In this document: positions 27,601-34,652 of the stretch, piece after piece
How positions within the stretch are numbered: the first letter of the stretch is position 1
Layout: each line of letters opens with the position of its first letter
The notes under the pieces: generated by a model
What the model was told of the DNA's origin: nothing
The model's database searches: none
The model's input: only the letters and a program-made list of their open reading frames with translations
Made by a program: the position numbers and the translations under genes
Origin: JABMPR01 sp964508765
GTDB lineage: Bacteria > Fidelibacterota > UBA8477 > JABMPR01
Assembly: GCA_964508765.1 (NCBI GenBank)
Contig: CAZDVD010000004.1
Location: 70,707 to 134,706, forward strand
DNA: 64,000 bases
Direction of reading: 5' to 3'

Positions 27601-27769
27601 GAATGCACAGCTCATCTACGAGATTGCCCGCGCCTATGTGAAAGACGGCAACACGGTTGATGGTGAGGAGTGGGTCTCTCGTCTGGCCGCAATCGCGCCT
27701 ATGGCCAGAGAAACCCGTACCCTTCAGAATGCGATAACCAAGCTCAAGGCAGACTCGACGGATTCATAA
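24629..27769 (+). CDS. DUF2723 giant membrane protein (GT-C/O-mannosyltransferase-like)
   Basis: 1046 residues. The first third opens with FLIYLDTMAPTVSFWDCGEF and SVPHPPGSPLYLLLGRVISM, the diagnostic DUF2723 start with the acidic loop expected in GT-C lipid-linked sugar transferases. About 10-12 membrane segments alternate with a loop region; the soluble C-terminal half includes NGDNDTFPLWYLQEVEGIRK and ends in helical TPR-like repeats (about 880-1040). Probably adds sugars to exported proteins or glycans; this protein type is abundant in the FCB group. AAAGGA precedes the ATG, and a strong terminator follows. The 225-base gap upstream has only a possible -10 (TATAAAAT). Confidence 0.82.
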   Translation: MDFLKPRDMVKTLMALFVLVFTFLIYLDTMAPTVSFWDCGEFIAVSHTLSVPHPPGSPLYLLLGRVISMLPIVGGAALDPVLNEPQFHNIAYRINLLSPLATAFANMFLFLIIVRLVEEWRGRIKETADKWIAYGGALVGSLTIAFSDSHWFNAVEAEVYSMSIFFTAIVVWLILKWSEKVDEGGAGSRYILIISYMMGLAISVHMLNLLTIPFIALIMYMKLNPKEDGIEMMTHMLAVVAIMAIALLIGVEIALPDTSGEYMRLPSSDLSSALMVLGVIFAIITGGGLWGLSQAFKGERRSRFWKQVLLMGAAGASYLVIYLGIIKGMPKLANFMGNMMNTENAVSAIGATFTVSILILMALIWFAPSIYRARATEIRLSVMALLMVLVGFTSYETIFIRSAQNPNIDENDPETVSRAVSYLEREQYGSYPMFYRDRWGETPLNRNSATPGRVVKINSTGKIGEVVSVNGDQVVVGVGGRDVNQRMNNLSVINGGYRSNSEFFWRYQINKMYIRYFAWQFWGRDGDRPDVSQLWGIPFLLGLAGMIHHFSKDSRRAFAVMALFMLTGFAILLYLNQDDPQPRERDYSYVGSFYAFAIWIGIGAAALLEKLKDWRKDSPIYFGSAIAIMLLAAPANMLKANYHTHDRSGNYVAWEYSYNLLNTCEPDAILFTNGDNDTFPLWYLQEVEGIRKDVRVVNLSLLNTPWYIKQLKHMEPKVPISLEDDEIEKMSLWRWEERQMTLPGPTRSGDKPESGSLEQDSAGITWNLQPTISRQKNPQTGKLMGGLRVQDIMIFDIMRMNEWKQPIYFAVTVSPSNQIGLGDYLRMDGQAYQVMPYKVGLSIDVDVMYDKIIDTYRYTNLDDPDVYYPPNVQRLLQNYRKGFLQLVYEYGLDGDENRAKALHVLHKMDELVPDETIPVTYMDLYLQIAQMYYQLEDDSSAYRYMENAFSNGRENAPLMERVKVASIWNDLFDETEKSLDILLPLSMEAPMNAQLIYEIARAYVKDGNTVDGEEWVSRLAAIAPMARETRTLQNAITKLKADSTDS

Positions 27770-27797
27770 GTCTTTAGCCTGACAGACAAAGAAACTC

Positions 27798-27828
27798 AAA
27801 GCCCCGGATTATTTCGGGGCTTTTTTTT
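27798..27828 (+). terminator. rho-independent terminator after the DUF2723 gene
   Basis: Perfect 9-bp stem AAAGCCCCG/CGGGGCTTT with an 8-base loop and a run of eight T, about 30 bases after the stop codon. Confidence 0.93.
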
Positions 27829-27892
27829 AAAACTTCCATGGTTATTTTTAAAAAATAATCTTTAGATTAAGCACCAACCCCGGGAGACTCCT

Positions 27893-28255
27893 TTGAATAG
27901 AAAAAGTCCGAGCTGCAATTCCAAAAAAACGGGTCGTCCATTAATGGAATATGACTCCAAGGCCGAGGCAAACTCTGCGGCCAAGCACGCCAATCTTAAC
28001 TATGCTGGAAACCACATGGTTCCGTATAAGTGTAGCAAATGCGGATTCTGGCACCTTTCACCAGAAGATCGGCAAACCCCTAGCAAGACCTGTACAATTT
28101 GCCGAGGCGCGGATGGTAACTTGAAAGAGTCCTATGCCACGGAACGTGATGCTCTCCGACGAGCGGGTCATCTGCGTAAGGAGCAGGGTGTTAAATTACA
28201 TGTTTATGAATGCGAACACGGGAACGGCTGGCATTTAACAAAAAATCAGAATTAG
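27893..28255 (+). CDS. small protein with two Cys/Trp-His-Leu half motifs
   Basis: 120 residues, not recognised as a named family. Two similar segments are visible: residues about 40-55, MVPYKCSKCGFWHLSP, and about 101-116, LHVYECEHGNGWHLTK, both of the form Y-x-C-x-x-C/G-x-W-H-L. Each follows a helix with spaced Ala (YDSKAEANSAAKHANLNYAG; YATERDALRRAGHLRKEQG), so the protein looks like an internal duplication. Between them lies a third pair, CTICRGADG. Zinc binding is likely. The Y-x-C-x-x-C-x-x-W-H-L pattern is common in small phage and plasmid proteins. The start is a TTG with GGGAG upstream; the next ATG would cut 17 residues. Confidence 0.6.
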   Translation: MNRKSPSCNSKKTGRPLMEYDSKAEANSAAKHANLNYAGNHMVPYKCSKCGFWHLSPEDRQTPSKTCTICRGADGNLKESYATERDALRRAGHLRKEQGVKLHVYECEHGNGWHLTKNQN

Positions 28256-28581
28256 CTTTCCAGAGGATCAATGGTGGATTGCCATTGATATTGCCGTAAG
28301 GGTATCACCCCGGCAACCGTGAATACCACACCTTCATCTTCCAATAATTTCCGCTGAACCGCTCCACCCATATCGAGGTTCAAACTGATTTTGCCCTGTG
28401 CATTGATAACTCGGTGCCAGGGAATATCATCTGATGGAACCGCATGGAGAGCATAGCCCACCTGCCGTGCTTGACGGTAATACCCAGCCAATGTGGCGAT
28501 TTGTCCGTAGGTGGCAACCTTACCTGCAGGAATCTGCTTCACCACAGAATAAATCTGTTCCCATTTACTAAGTTTGGTCAT
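28252..28581 (-). CDS. alkyltransferase-like protein (MGMT family, Trp in place of active Cys)
   Basis: 109 residues, only the DNA-binding MGMT core. The helix-turn-helix reads GKVATYGQIATLAGYYRQAR and VGYALHAVP; the active-site loop is PWHRVI (W55) instead of P-C-H-R-V, the defining ATL substitution. ATLs bind O6-alkylguanine without transfer and hand the lesion to nucleotide excision repair; uvrA lies in this window though not adjacent. It converges with, and overlaps by four bases, the small Cys protein gene. Confidence 0.9.
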   Translation of the reverse strand: MTKLSKWEQIYSVVKQIPAGKVATYGQIATLAGYYRQARQVGYALHAVPSDDIPWHRVINAQGKISLNLDMGGAVQRKLLEDEGVVFTVAGVIPLRQYQWQSTIDPLES

Positions 28582-28625
28582 TTACACCTGCTTCATTAAT
28601 ATAACGGTTTTGCATTGCATGAGTA

Positions 28626-28842
28626 GTCATTGCGAGGACACCGCTTTAGGCGGGGGACGTGGCAATCTCTATTTTCGAGATCGCCGCAGTCCTTACACTC
28701 CCTCGCGAAGACAGTAAACAAGGACATTGTGCTTGTCGAAGGGTTTCATCAGATAGCAACATCCTCGATGACAAAGAGTCGACGTTCCGCTCACGCTTCG
28801 TCCCTCGACTCCGCCGGGATGACACATGCTCAGCGTGACGAC
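28626..28842. repeat. composite dispersed intergenic repeat (copy B plus a second type)
   Basis: 28626-28712 starts GTCATTGCGAGGA, contains GGCAATCTC and GAGATCGCCGC and ends CTCGCGAAGAC, matching copy A at 23475. A second block, about 28762-28842, holds GTCCCTCGACTC...GGGATGACA, which recurs inverted at 63878-63938. No gene is present between 28582 and 28906. Confidence 0.6.
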
Positions 28843-28906
28843 TTAATGACCTAATTACGGCGGTTCAAGCTAGCTCAGTCATCGATAATGAGAATTGCCT
28901 CTTTCT

Positions 28907-29344
28907 CTACTCCACCCGCTGGAGGGTAAGGATCGTTTTGAATAAGAGATAGCCCTCATCTCGGGTTCCATCATTGGCCACATTGTCCTTAATCTCAAGA
29001 CGCATCTCATCATCATCAATATCACACTGATAGATAGCTCTACCACCCACAAAAGCAGGTGTCTTTGCTACCTCAACATAGGTGGTCAACTCCGTGCCTG
29101 ACAATTCATAGCGACCCGTATTGGTCACGATGGAGTTATAACTCTGAACCTTTTCTGCATCATTTGGATGCCACTGATCGGCATAGGCTTCCTGCTGCAC
29201 TTTTAGAGGCATCCAGGTCATACTATAATGATCCTCTGTAAAAATGAAGAGACCAGGAAGTGCTGGGTCAATGGTCGTGACGTCTTCGCCAGATACATAA
29301 ACGACAGTCAATAGCTTCCACACACCAACAATGGCATTCCCCAT
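28907..29344 (-). CDS. lipocalin-like domain protein
   Basis: 145 residues without a signal peptide. GVWKLLTVVYVSGE at the start (G-x-W pattern), FIFTEDHYSMTWMP, YNSIVTNTGRYELSGTELTT and a closing LLFKTILTLQRVE fit a short lipocalin-like beta barrel as in the bacterial Lipocalin_5 group. It may bind a hydrophobic ligand. It lies four bases downstream of the Nudix gene and is probably co-transcribed. Confidence 0.65.
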   Translation of the reverse strand: MGNAIVGVWKLLTVVYVSGEDVTTIDPALPGLFIFTEDHYSMTWMPLKVQQEAYADQWHPNDAEKVQSYNSIVTNTGRYELSGTELTTYVEVAKTPAFVGGRAIYQCDIDDDEMRLEIKDNVANDGTRDEGYLLFKTILTLQRVE

Positions 29345-29348
29345 AGCT

Positions 29349-29804
29349 CTAGCCCTTCTTTTTCTTTCTGGACTTACGCTTCTTCTTTTTTATCAGATGT
29401 CTATTCTCATGGAAAAAACTGGCCATGATTTTCGAGACCGCAGCAGGAACCACTTTTTTAATGGCTTGCTTGGGAGTGAGCAATTTCCGCTTTCGAAAAT
29501 GTTTCTCATCCCAGTTGTCTTTGAGCTTGGTGACCTCCATGTAATAGAGACGCACCTTGTAGCTACCCCCCAGTTTTTCATAGGTGTAGGTCCCGATTTC
29601 ATCAGGAAGAACTTCTCCTTTGATTCCGGCTTCCTCCAAGGCTTCCTTGGCAGCAGATTCCTGGGCTGAAAGCTCCCAGTCAATGGATCCCTTGGGAATA
29701 ATCCAGCGTTTGCTACCTCGGGCGGTAATAACCACTACCCTCCCCTTGCAAACAGGGATCACCCCAGACTGTTTAAAATATTTTAGCTTTATTTTTGAAG
29801 ACAT
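29349..29804 (-). CDS. Nudix hydrolase with a Lys-rich tail
   Basis: 151 residues. The Nudix box lies at about 39-61: GSIDWELSAQESAAKEALEE then AGI; the catalytic R-E-x-x-E-E is K53-E54-x-x-E57-E58, with Lys for Arg, and the first Glu is shifted by one. WIIPKGS before the box resembles DIPP/diadenosine polyphosphate hydrolases. The last 15 residues are nearly all Lys and Arg (KKKKRKSRKKKKG), suggesting binding to RNA or polyphosphate. Substrate unproven. It sits between an amidase gene and a lipocalin-like gene on minus. Confidence 0.82.
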   Translation of the reverse strand: MSSKIKLKYFKQSGVIPVCKGRVVVITARGSKRWIIPKGSIDWELSAQESAAKEALEEAGIKGEVLPDEIGTYTYEKLGGSYKVRLYYMEVTKLKDNWDEKHFRKRKLLTPKQAIKKVVPAAVSKIMASFFHENRHLIKKKKRKSRKKKKG

Positions 29805-29822
29805 CTAATCGAATACAAAAGA

Positions 29823-30440
29823 CTAAGGGTTTCTTAATTCTGCGATGCGCTTAACCAGGCTACCGTCTTCCAGGTAACGATAGATATCCTTACCAGGACA
29901 CAAAGTCTCTGTATAGTCTTTATGGCTTTTGATCAGGTCATTGGATACAGCATACTTATCTGCCAGCATGGCTGTCAACAGGGCGAGTTGTTCGAACTGG
30001 ATTTTACTCAGAATCTGGTGCTCATAATTGCCCATAACGCAAATAAGGGCATGTCCACGTACATCATAGTCCGTGTTTGTGTCACCAGGATATTCGATGG
30101 GACGTGCTTCATAGATATTTCCCTTCAAGTCAATCATATAGTGATAAGGATTATCAATCCAGTTTTTGTCAGATCGACTCCAGGATTGTAAACCAATCAA
30201 ATATTTGATAGCATCCTTGTCTTCGGGGAAATCCTCACCGCCGTGATGGATGGTGATGTATTTGATCTCATGAGTTGGAATGGTATCAGTGAGAGAGACC
30301 CATCCCCATTCAGCGCGTGTCATAATCTCAAGTTGGGGGGCAATAGGTTCAGGTGTAACTGTCACCACATTTTCCACCTGGGGGGTGCAACAAGCCAGGA
30401 ATAGTGCAGCAACAAGTACGAGGAGAATTCTTGGGGCCAT
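29823..30440 (-). CDS. N-acetylmuramoyl-L-alanine amidase (Amidase_2/PGRP) lipoprotein
   Basis: 205 residues. A lipoprotein signal (LVLVAALFLACCTP, lipobox L-A-C near 16-17) is followed by a PGRP-type zinc amidase: ITIHHGGEDF (first His), PYHYMIDLKGNIYEARPI, RGHALICVMGNYE and IKSHKDYTETLCPGKDIYRY (second His and Cys ligand). It should cleave the lactyl-peptide bond in peptidoglycan from the inner face of the outer membrane. Cell-wall recycling or remodelling is the likely role. Confidence 0.9.
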   Translation of the reverse strand: MAPRILLVLVAALFLACCTPQVENVVTVTPEPIAPQLEIMTRAEWGWVSLTDTIPTHEIKYITIHHGGEDFPEDKDAIKYLIGLQSWSRSDKNWIDNPYHYMIDLKGNIYEARPIEYPGDTNTDYDVRGHALICVMGNYEHQILSKIQFEQLALLTAMLADKYAVSNDLIKSHKDYTETLCPGKDIYRYLEDGSLVKRIAELRNP

Positions 30441-30459
30441 TTTCGTTTCTTTCTTTTGA

Positions 30460-31074
30460 TTACAAGGTATTGAGTGACTGGCCTGAAGTCAGCATATTTA
30501 TACATTTCTTAATGCGATTCTGGCGAGTCGTTTCTCTTTTGGCCTGAGCAATCCATCCTAAGTATTGCTGTCGATGAGATGGTGGAAGTTTGTCCCACTT
30601 GTTCCTGAGACCTATTGAGGCTTCCAGGGCTGATGCTAATACCCGGGATATTTCAAATTGATTGGGACTCGTGCGAATCACATCCCACTCCCCTGTGGCT
30701 CGGGCATGATCGATGAGAACCTGACCAGGTGCTTCAATGAGACCTGCCTCCTCAAGTTTGCTTACGCGTTTCTTGTTAACTTCTGACCACTGACTGTCAG
30801 GTTTCCGAGGTGTAAACTTCTGCATATACTTTTCATCATCAATGCCTTTGACCAGACTATCAATCCAACCAAAACAGATAGCATCATCCAGTGCTTCAAT
30901 TTTGGTAATTGTTTGTTTACCTGAATCTTTTTTATAGATAACCAGCCATACCTCATCACGATTACTATAATTGTGCTCCAACCATTCTCGCCATTCCATG
31001 CGAGATTTCACACGCAATGCTGGTTTTCCATCGATGAAATGATTCTGTATCTCAGTCCCATTTTGGAATGTCAA
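30460..31074 (-). CDS. YdeI/OmpD-associated family protein
   Basis: 204 residues. EWREWLEHNYSNRDEVWLVI and YKKDSGKQTITKIEALDDAI then CFGWIDSLVKGIDDEKYMQK are the YdeI signature, and the C-terminal helical segment PPSHRQQYLGWIAQAKRETT matches the OmdA domain. The family has been tied to bacteriocin or polymyxin tolerance; the mechanism is unclear. The ATG sits nine bases behind GGAGGAG. It is divergent from the exonuclease III gene. Confidence 0.85.
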   Translation of the reverse strand: MTFQNGTEIQNHFIDGKPALRVKSRMEWREWLEHNYSNRDEVWLVIYKKDSGKQTITKIEALDDAICFGWIDSLVKGIDDEKYMQKFTPRKPDSQWSEVNKKRVSKLEEAGLIEAPGQVLIDHARATGEWDVIRTSPNQFEISRVLASALEASIGLRNKWDKLPPSHRQQYLGWIAQAKRETTRQNRIKKCINMLTSGQSLNTL

Positions 31075-31189
31075 AATATAGTCTCCTCCTTTTTAATTCA
31101 AATGATCCACTCTCTGAAAACTGCAAGAACATAAAAAAATTTGCGTTTTCTGATTTCGGAGTATTTTCATGGCAGAAAAGGAGTCTTCA

Positions 31190-31954
31190 ATGCGGATAGT
31201 TTCATGGAATGTTAACGGTATACGTGCCGTTGTTAAAAAGGGTTTTTGGGATTGGTTTAACCTGGCTACACCGGATATTATGTGCTTTCAAGAAACCAAG
31301 GCACAGCCTGATCAACTGGATGAGTCTTTGACAAAACCTCTGGGATATCATGCCTATTATCATTCGGCAGAAAGAAAAGGCTACAGCAGTGTGGCAACTT
31401 GGTGTAAAACAGAACCTCTTTCTGTAGAGACAGCCATTTTGGATGATGCATTCAATCGTGAAGGCCGCATTGTCCTCACCGAGCAAAAAAAATTCTTTTT
31501 GTATAATGTCTACTTCCCCAATGGACAAAAAGATCAGGACCGCCTCGATTATAAATTACGTTTTTATGGTGCCTTACAGGAACACATCAGAGAGAAGGAT
31601 AAAATTAAGCCGGTAATTGTCGTGGGCGATTTTAACACGGCTCATACAGATCTTGACCTTGCTCGTCCAAAGCCCAATGAAAAAACCTCAGGCTTTCTAC
31701 CTGAAGAGCGAGTTTGGATAGACCGATATCTGGATACGGGATTTGTTGACACCTTTCGTCAGGAGCATCCTGGCGACAAAGGTTACTATTCCTGGTGGAG
31801 CTTTCGATCCAATGCCCGCGTTAACAATGTGGGTTGGAGAATTGACTACTTCCTGGTCAGCGAAAAAATTGCTGATGCTGTGGATGCTTCCCGTATTCAT
31901 CCCAACGTCACCGGTTCTGATCACTGCCCCATCAGCCTCGTCCTTAAGGCTTAA
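31190..31954 (+). CDS. xth: exodeoxyribonuclease III
   Basis: 254 residues from MRIVSWNVNGIRAV, the usual first residues of ExoIII. Catalytic elements of the EEP fold are visible: N7 region (SWNVNG), CFQETKAQ (Glu34-like), YNVYFPNG, VGDFNTAH (Asp/Asn pair) and the terminal GSDHCPISL (Asp-His). It removes 3' blocks and cuts at abasic sites in base excision repair, a fit with mutM just downstream. AAGGAG lies six bases before 31190; an in-frame ATG at 31169 with GGAG upstream would add seven residues. Confidence 0.93.
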   Translation: MRIVSWNVNGIRAVVKKGFWDWFNLATPDIMCFQETKAQPDQLDESLTKPLGYHAYYHSAERKGYSSVATWCKTEPLSVETAILDDAFNREGRIVLTEQKKFFLYNVYFPNGQKDQDRLDYKLRFYGALQEHIREKDKIKPVIVVGDFNTAHTDLDLARPKPNEKTSGFLPEERVWIDRYLDTGFVDTFRQEHPGDKGYYSWWSFRSNARVNNVGWRIDYFLVSEKIADAVDASRIHPNVTGSDHCPISLVLKA

Positions 31955-31979
31955 TTATCTTCTTGTACAAAAAGTTTTC

Positions 31980-32128
31980 AACCGCGAAGGGCACAAAGAG
32001 CGCAAAAAAAGTGAAATACGAAACGCTCACAACCCCTTCTCAATCTCAGGGAAGAAATGATCAATGGTTATGAGTTCTATCCTGCTGATAAATATTCAAA
32101 CTTTGCGTCCTCAGCGTCCTTTGCGGTT
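31980..32128. repeat. pair of inverted CGCAAAG-type intergenic repeats
   Basis: AACCGCGAAGGGCACAAAG (31980 onward) and its divergent inverse CTTTGCGTCCTCAGCGTCC ... GCGGTT (32101-32128) flank about 90 bases. A related tract, CGCAAAGTGCGCAGAGACGC, lies at 53421-53440. Short A/G-rich periodic repeats of this type are widespread in intergenic DNA of many bacteria; function unknown. Confidence 0.5.
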
Positions 32129-32167
32129 TGACTGTGCGATTTCCACATTCAATTTGGCTGAAGTTTA

Positions 32168-32965
32168 GTGCCTGAACTTCCTGAAGTAGAAACCGTCGTA
32201 CGAGGTCTTCAGAACACCATCGTAGGTGAGACCATCGTGGATTTGGAAGTTCCCTGGGAAAAAGCCCTGGTAGCCGATGATCCATATGAGTCCATTGTTG
32301 GCAAAGCCATCACGGGGGTGCGTCGAAGAGCCAAATATATTGTTATTGAGTTAGACCACGGCGCCCTGCTTGTTCATTTGCGCATGACCGGCAAACTCAC
32401 ACCGGTTTTTCCAGAAAAGCACGTGACTGTTATTCTGAATTTTGAATCAGGAAGTAGTCTGTATTTTCAAGATACACGCAAATTTGGGCGCATGGAATAT
32501 GTCCATAACCCTGATGATACCCTGGACCACCTGGGACCAGAACCACTCAGTGTGGAATTCACTGTGGATGCGTTTTATGATATGCTCAGGGGTAAAAAAC
32601 GGCAGATAAAACCTCTGCTACTGGATCAAACCTTTCTGGCGGGTCTAGGGAACATCTATGTGGATGAGGCTCTTTTCCAGGCGGGTATTCAACCCTTGAG
32701 TATTGCCTCTGTCATACCGAAGGCTCGAGTGGATAGCCTTCATTCAGCAATTCAGTCCATTCTCTCAGCCAGCATTAAGGCTCAGGGAACCACAGTACTC
32801 AATTTTAGTCATGGGGATAATCAGAGTGGGACTTATCAGGCTGCTCTACAGGTTTATGGTCGTAAAGATGAGCCCTGTCTCATCTGCGATACCCCTGTTA
32901 CCAAAATCAAGGTTGGTCAGCGAGGTACCCACTATTGCTCGAGCTGTCAGAAGAAATTCACATAA
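32168..32965 (+). CDS. mutM: formamidopyrimidine-DNA glycosylase
   Basis: 265 residues with the catalytic N-terminus M-P-E-L-P-E-V-E-T (Pro2 nucleophile, Glu3), HLRMTGKL, the helix-two-turn-helix segment with LLDQTFLAGLGNIYVDEALF and a C-terminal zinc finger CLICDTPVTKIKVGQRGTHY with CSSC. It excises oxidised purines such as 8-oxoG and nicks the abasic site. The start is a GTG at 32168. It is on the same strand as exonuclease III, 213 bases downstream. Confidence 0.96.
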   Translation: MPELPEVETVVRGLQNTIVGETIVDLEVPWEKALVADDPYESIVGKAITGVRRRAKYIVIELDHGALLVHLRMTGKLTPVFPEKHVTVILNFESGSSLYFQDTRKFGRMEYVHNPDDTLDHLGPEPLSVEFTVDAFYDMLRGKKRQIKPLLLDQTFLAGLGNIYVDEALFQAGIQPLSIASVIPKARVDSLHSAIQSILSASIKAQGTTVLNFSHGDNQSGTYQAALQVYGRKDEPCLICDTPVTKIKVGQRGTHYCSSCQKKFT

Positions 32966-32996
32966 TTATTTTAATGATTTTTAAGAAGGAAGTTAT

Positions 32997-33431
32997 ATGC
33001 TTTTAGAACAAATCGTTCCCGCTCTCCAGCTTTCCATCGGACCAGTTATTGTCATCTCTGGTGCCGGTCTTGTGTTGTTATCCATGACCAACCGCTATGC
33101 TCGTGTAATTGATCGTGCACGTTCACTGGCTGAAGCACTACGGCAAATTTCAGGTGGAAAAAACCAGCGCATTCAATCTCAAATTCAGATTATCTCTCGT
33201 CGAGCCCGTAATCTTCGTTTAGCCATAGTGTTTGTTTCCACGTCCTTATTGCTGGCAGCCGTACTGGTAATATCTCTATTCCTTATTGCTCTATTCGATC
33301 TTCATGCCGTCGGTTTGATTATGGGGCTTTTCATTTTGTGTATGGGTGCATTAAGCATCGGGCTGATTATTTTTATCCTGGATGTGAATGATTCGATGTC
33401 TGCCTTGAAAATTGAAATCGATGGAGAATAA
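32997..33431 (+). CDS. DUF2721 family membrane protein
   Basis: 144 residues, three membrane segments (about 13-33, 76-98, 103-128). PALQLSIGPVIVISGAGLVL and LLSMTNRYARVIDRARSLAE match the DUF2721 family, whose conserved N-R-x-x-R-x-x-D-R follows the first helix. Function unknown. AAGGAAG precedes the ATG. It lies 31 bases behind mutM and is probably read through from it. Confidence 0.8.
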   Translation: MLLEQIVPALQLSIGPVIVISGAGLVLLSMTNRYARVIDRARSLAEALRQISGGKNQRIQSQIQIISRRARNLRLAIVFVSTSLLLAAVLVISLFLIALFDLHAVGLIMGLFILCMGALSIGLIIFILDVNDSMSALKIEIDGE

Positions 33432-33738
33432 TTGGAGTCGGATAACTAGAATTCTTTTAATGATCTAGATGCCAATGAAAGCATGTTGTTCCGGCAACAC
33501 AATCATTCTTATTCATACTTACTTACAGAAACTCACTCCTGAGTAAATCCTACAATTGAGCTATGAACAAGAGGTTTTCAACCCCCTTCATTTCAATTAT
33601 TCGGTGAGGAGAAACAACGTGATTCAAAGCAAAAGCATGAAAACCAGTTCTCAATGGATGTGGAGATTTGTTACCTGAAAGACGGTTCTATTTAGAGATG
33701 CGTTAGTTGTTTTCTATTCGAGTTGAGTGATTTATTGA
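33432..33738. other. convergent intergenic region
   Basis: About 307 bases. A weak hairpin (TGTTG/CAACA near 33485-33501) could end mutM-DUF2721 transcription. A 19-codon frame (GTG at 33619, MIQSKSMKTSSQWMWRFVT) has GAGGAG seven bases upstream but no other support. Confidence 0.3.
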
Positions 33739-34611
33739 TCAGAAACTTTGAACATCACCGAAGTTATGTAGAGTTACCTGATCCTCATCAATCTTAAGTT
33801 GGGCAATCCCACTCCCCCCAACGAATAATTCAGCCTCAAATTCTTCACACAAACTCCGAAGTTCCTCGAGCTCAGCTTGGGCTTCAGGTACATTTTCAAT
33901 ATATACTGAAGAAAGGTACACGCGTTCAGGCTTGAATGACTCAAAGACGCTTATTGTATCACCTGCTGGGGTTTTTTGACCGCTGAAAAGGACTTGAAAA
34001 CCGCGTTGCTCCAGGAGGTGTTGAACCATTTTAGCTGGTATATCATGAAGCTCCTCACTCAAAGTAAGAACGAAGGCTTTACCCTGTGATTTTTCCGGTT
34101 TGACGACCACATCCTGGAGTTGAATGATGTCATCACGAATGGTTTGAGAAGCAAGATGCTCCTGAGAAACGCTTAACTTTCCATCCATCCATAATTCACC
34201 GATTTGATGGAGTACGGGTGTAAGCAAGTCATCATAAATACTAGCTAAATTTTGATTCACCATATACAGACCATTCAAAACTGTTTTGACTGAGGACTGA
34301 TCGCAGTAGATAGCTCGATCCAGAATGTAGGGAATGAGTTCAACATAGTCAGCTCGTAATATCTGGTGGCTAAGCTCAAGATTCAGCTGGTTGTCCAGAG
34401 GTAACAGGGACAAGCGTTGTGAATACTTCTCATGCTCCATGGCAAAGGCGGCAAGATGTCTCAGTAAGAATTTTCTATGCCCACCAGCAGTTTTGACACA
34501 GTCCAGTTTACCGGAATCTGTCCATCGCTTTACTGTGGCGACATTCACACCAAGGATTTTGGCAACATCAACGCTGCTGATTAAAGAGGTACTATTGGCA
34601 GTTTTTTGCAT
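33739..34611 (-). CDS. MerR-type regulator with cobalamin-binding domain (CarH/LitR-like)
   Basis: 290 residues. N-terminal winged helix of the MerR/excisionase type (SSVDVAKILGVNVATVKRWT, then KTAGGHRKFLL, about 12-50). The middle helical bundle has LWMDGKLSVSQEHLASQTIR, the W-x-n-E-H pattern of B12-binding cap domains. The C-terminal Rossmann domain has SEELHDIPAKMVQHLLEQRG, where E-x-H replaces the D-x-H-x-x-G cobalt-ligand motif (Gly to Pro), as in CarH-like light sensors. So it may bind adenosylcobalamin and respond to light or B12; no carotenoid or photolyase gene is nearby. Targets unknown. Confidence 0.8.
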   Translation of the reverse strand: MQKTANSTSLISSVDVAKILGVNVATVKRWTDSGKLDCVKTAGGHRKFLLRHLAAFAMEHEKYSQRLSLLPLDNQLNLELSHQILRADYVELIPYILDRAIYCDQSSVKTVLNGLYMVNQNLASIYDDLLTPVLHQIGELWMDGKLSVSQEHLASQTIRDDIIQLQDVVVKPEKSQGKAFVLTLSEELHDIPAKMVQHLLEQRGFQVLFSGQKTPAGDTISVFESFKPERVYLSSVYIENVPEAQAELEELRSLCEEFEAELFVGGSGIAQLKIDEDQVTLHNFGDVQSF

Positions 34612-34652
34612 CTATCATCATTCCTGTTCGGTTTCAAAATAACCCGTTAGAC

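Noticed and set aside
33619..33678. 19-codon frame with a good ribosome binding site
   Set aside because: Too short and without any supporting feature to call as a gene.
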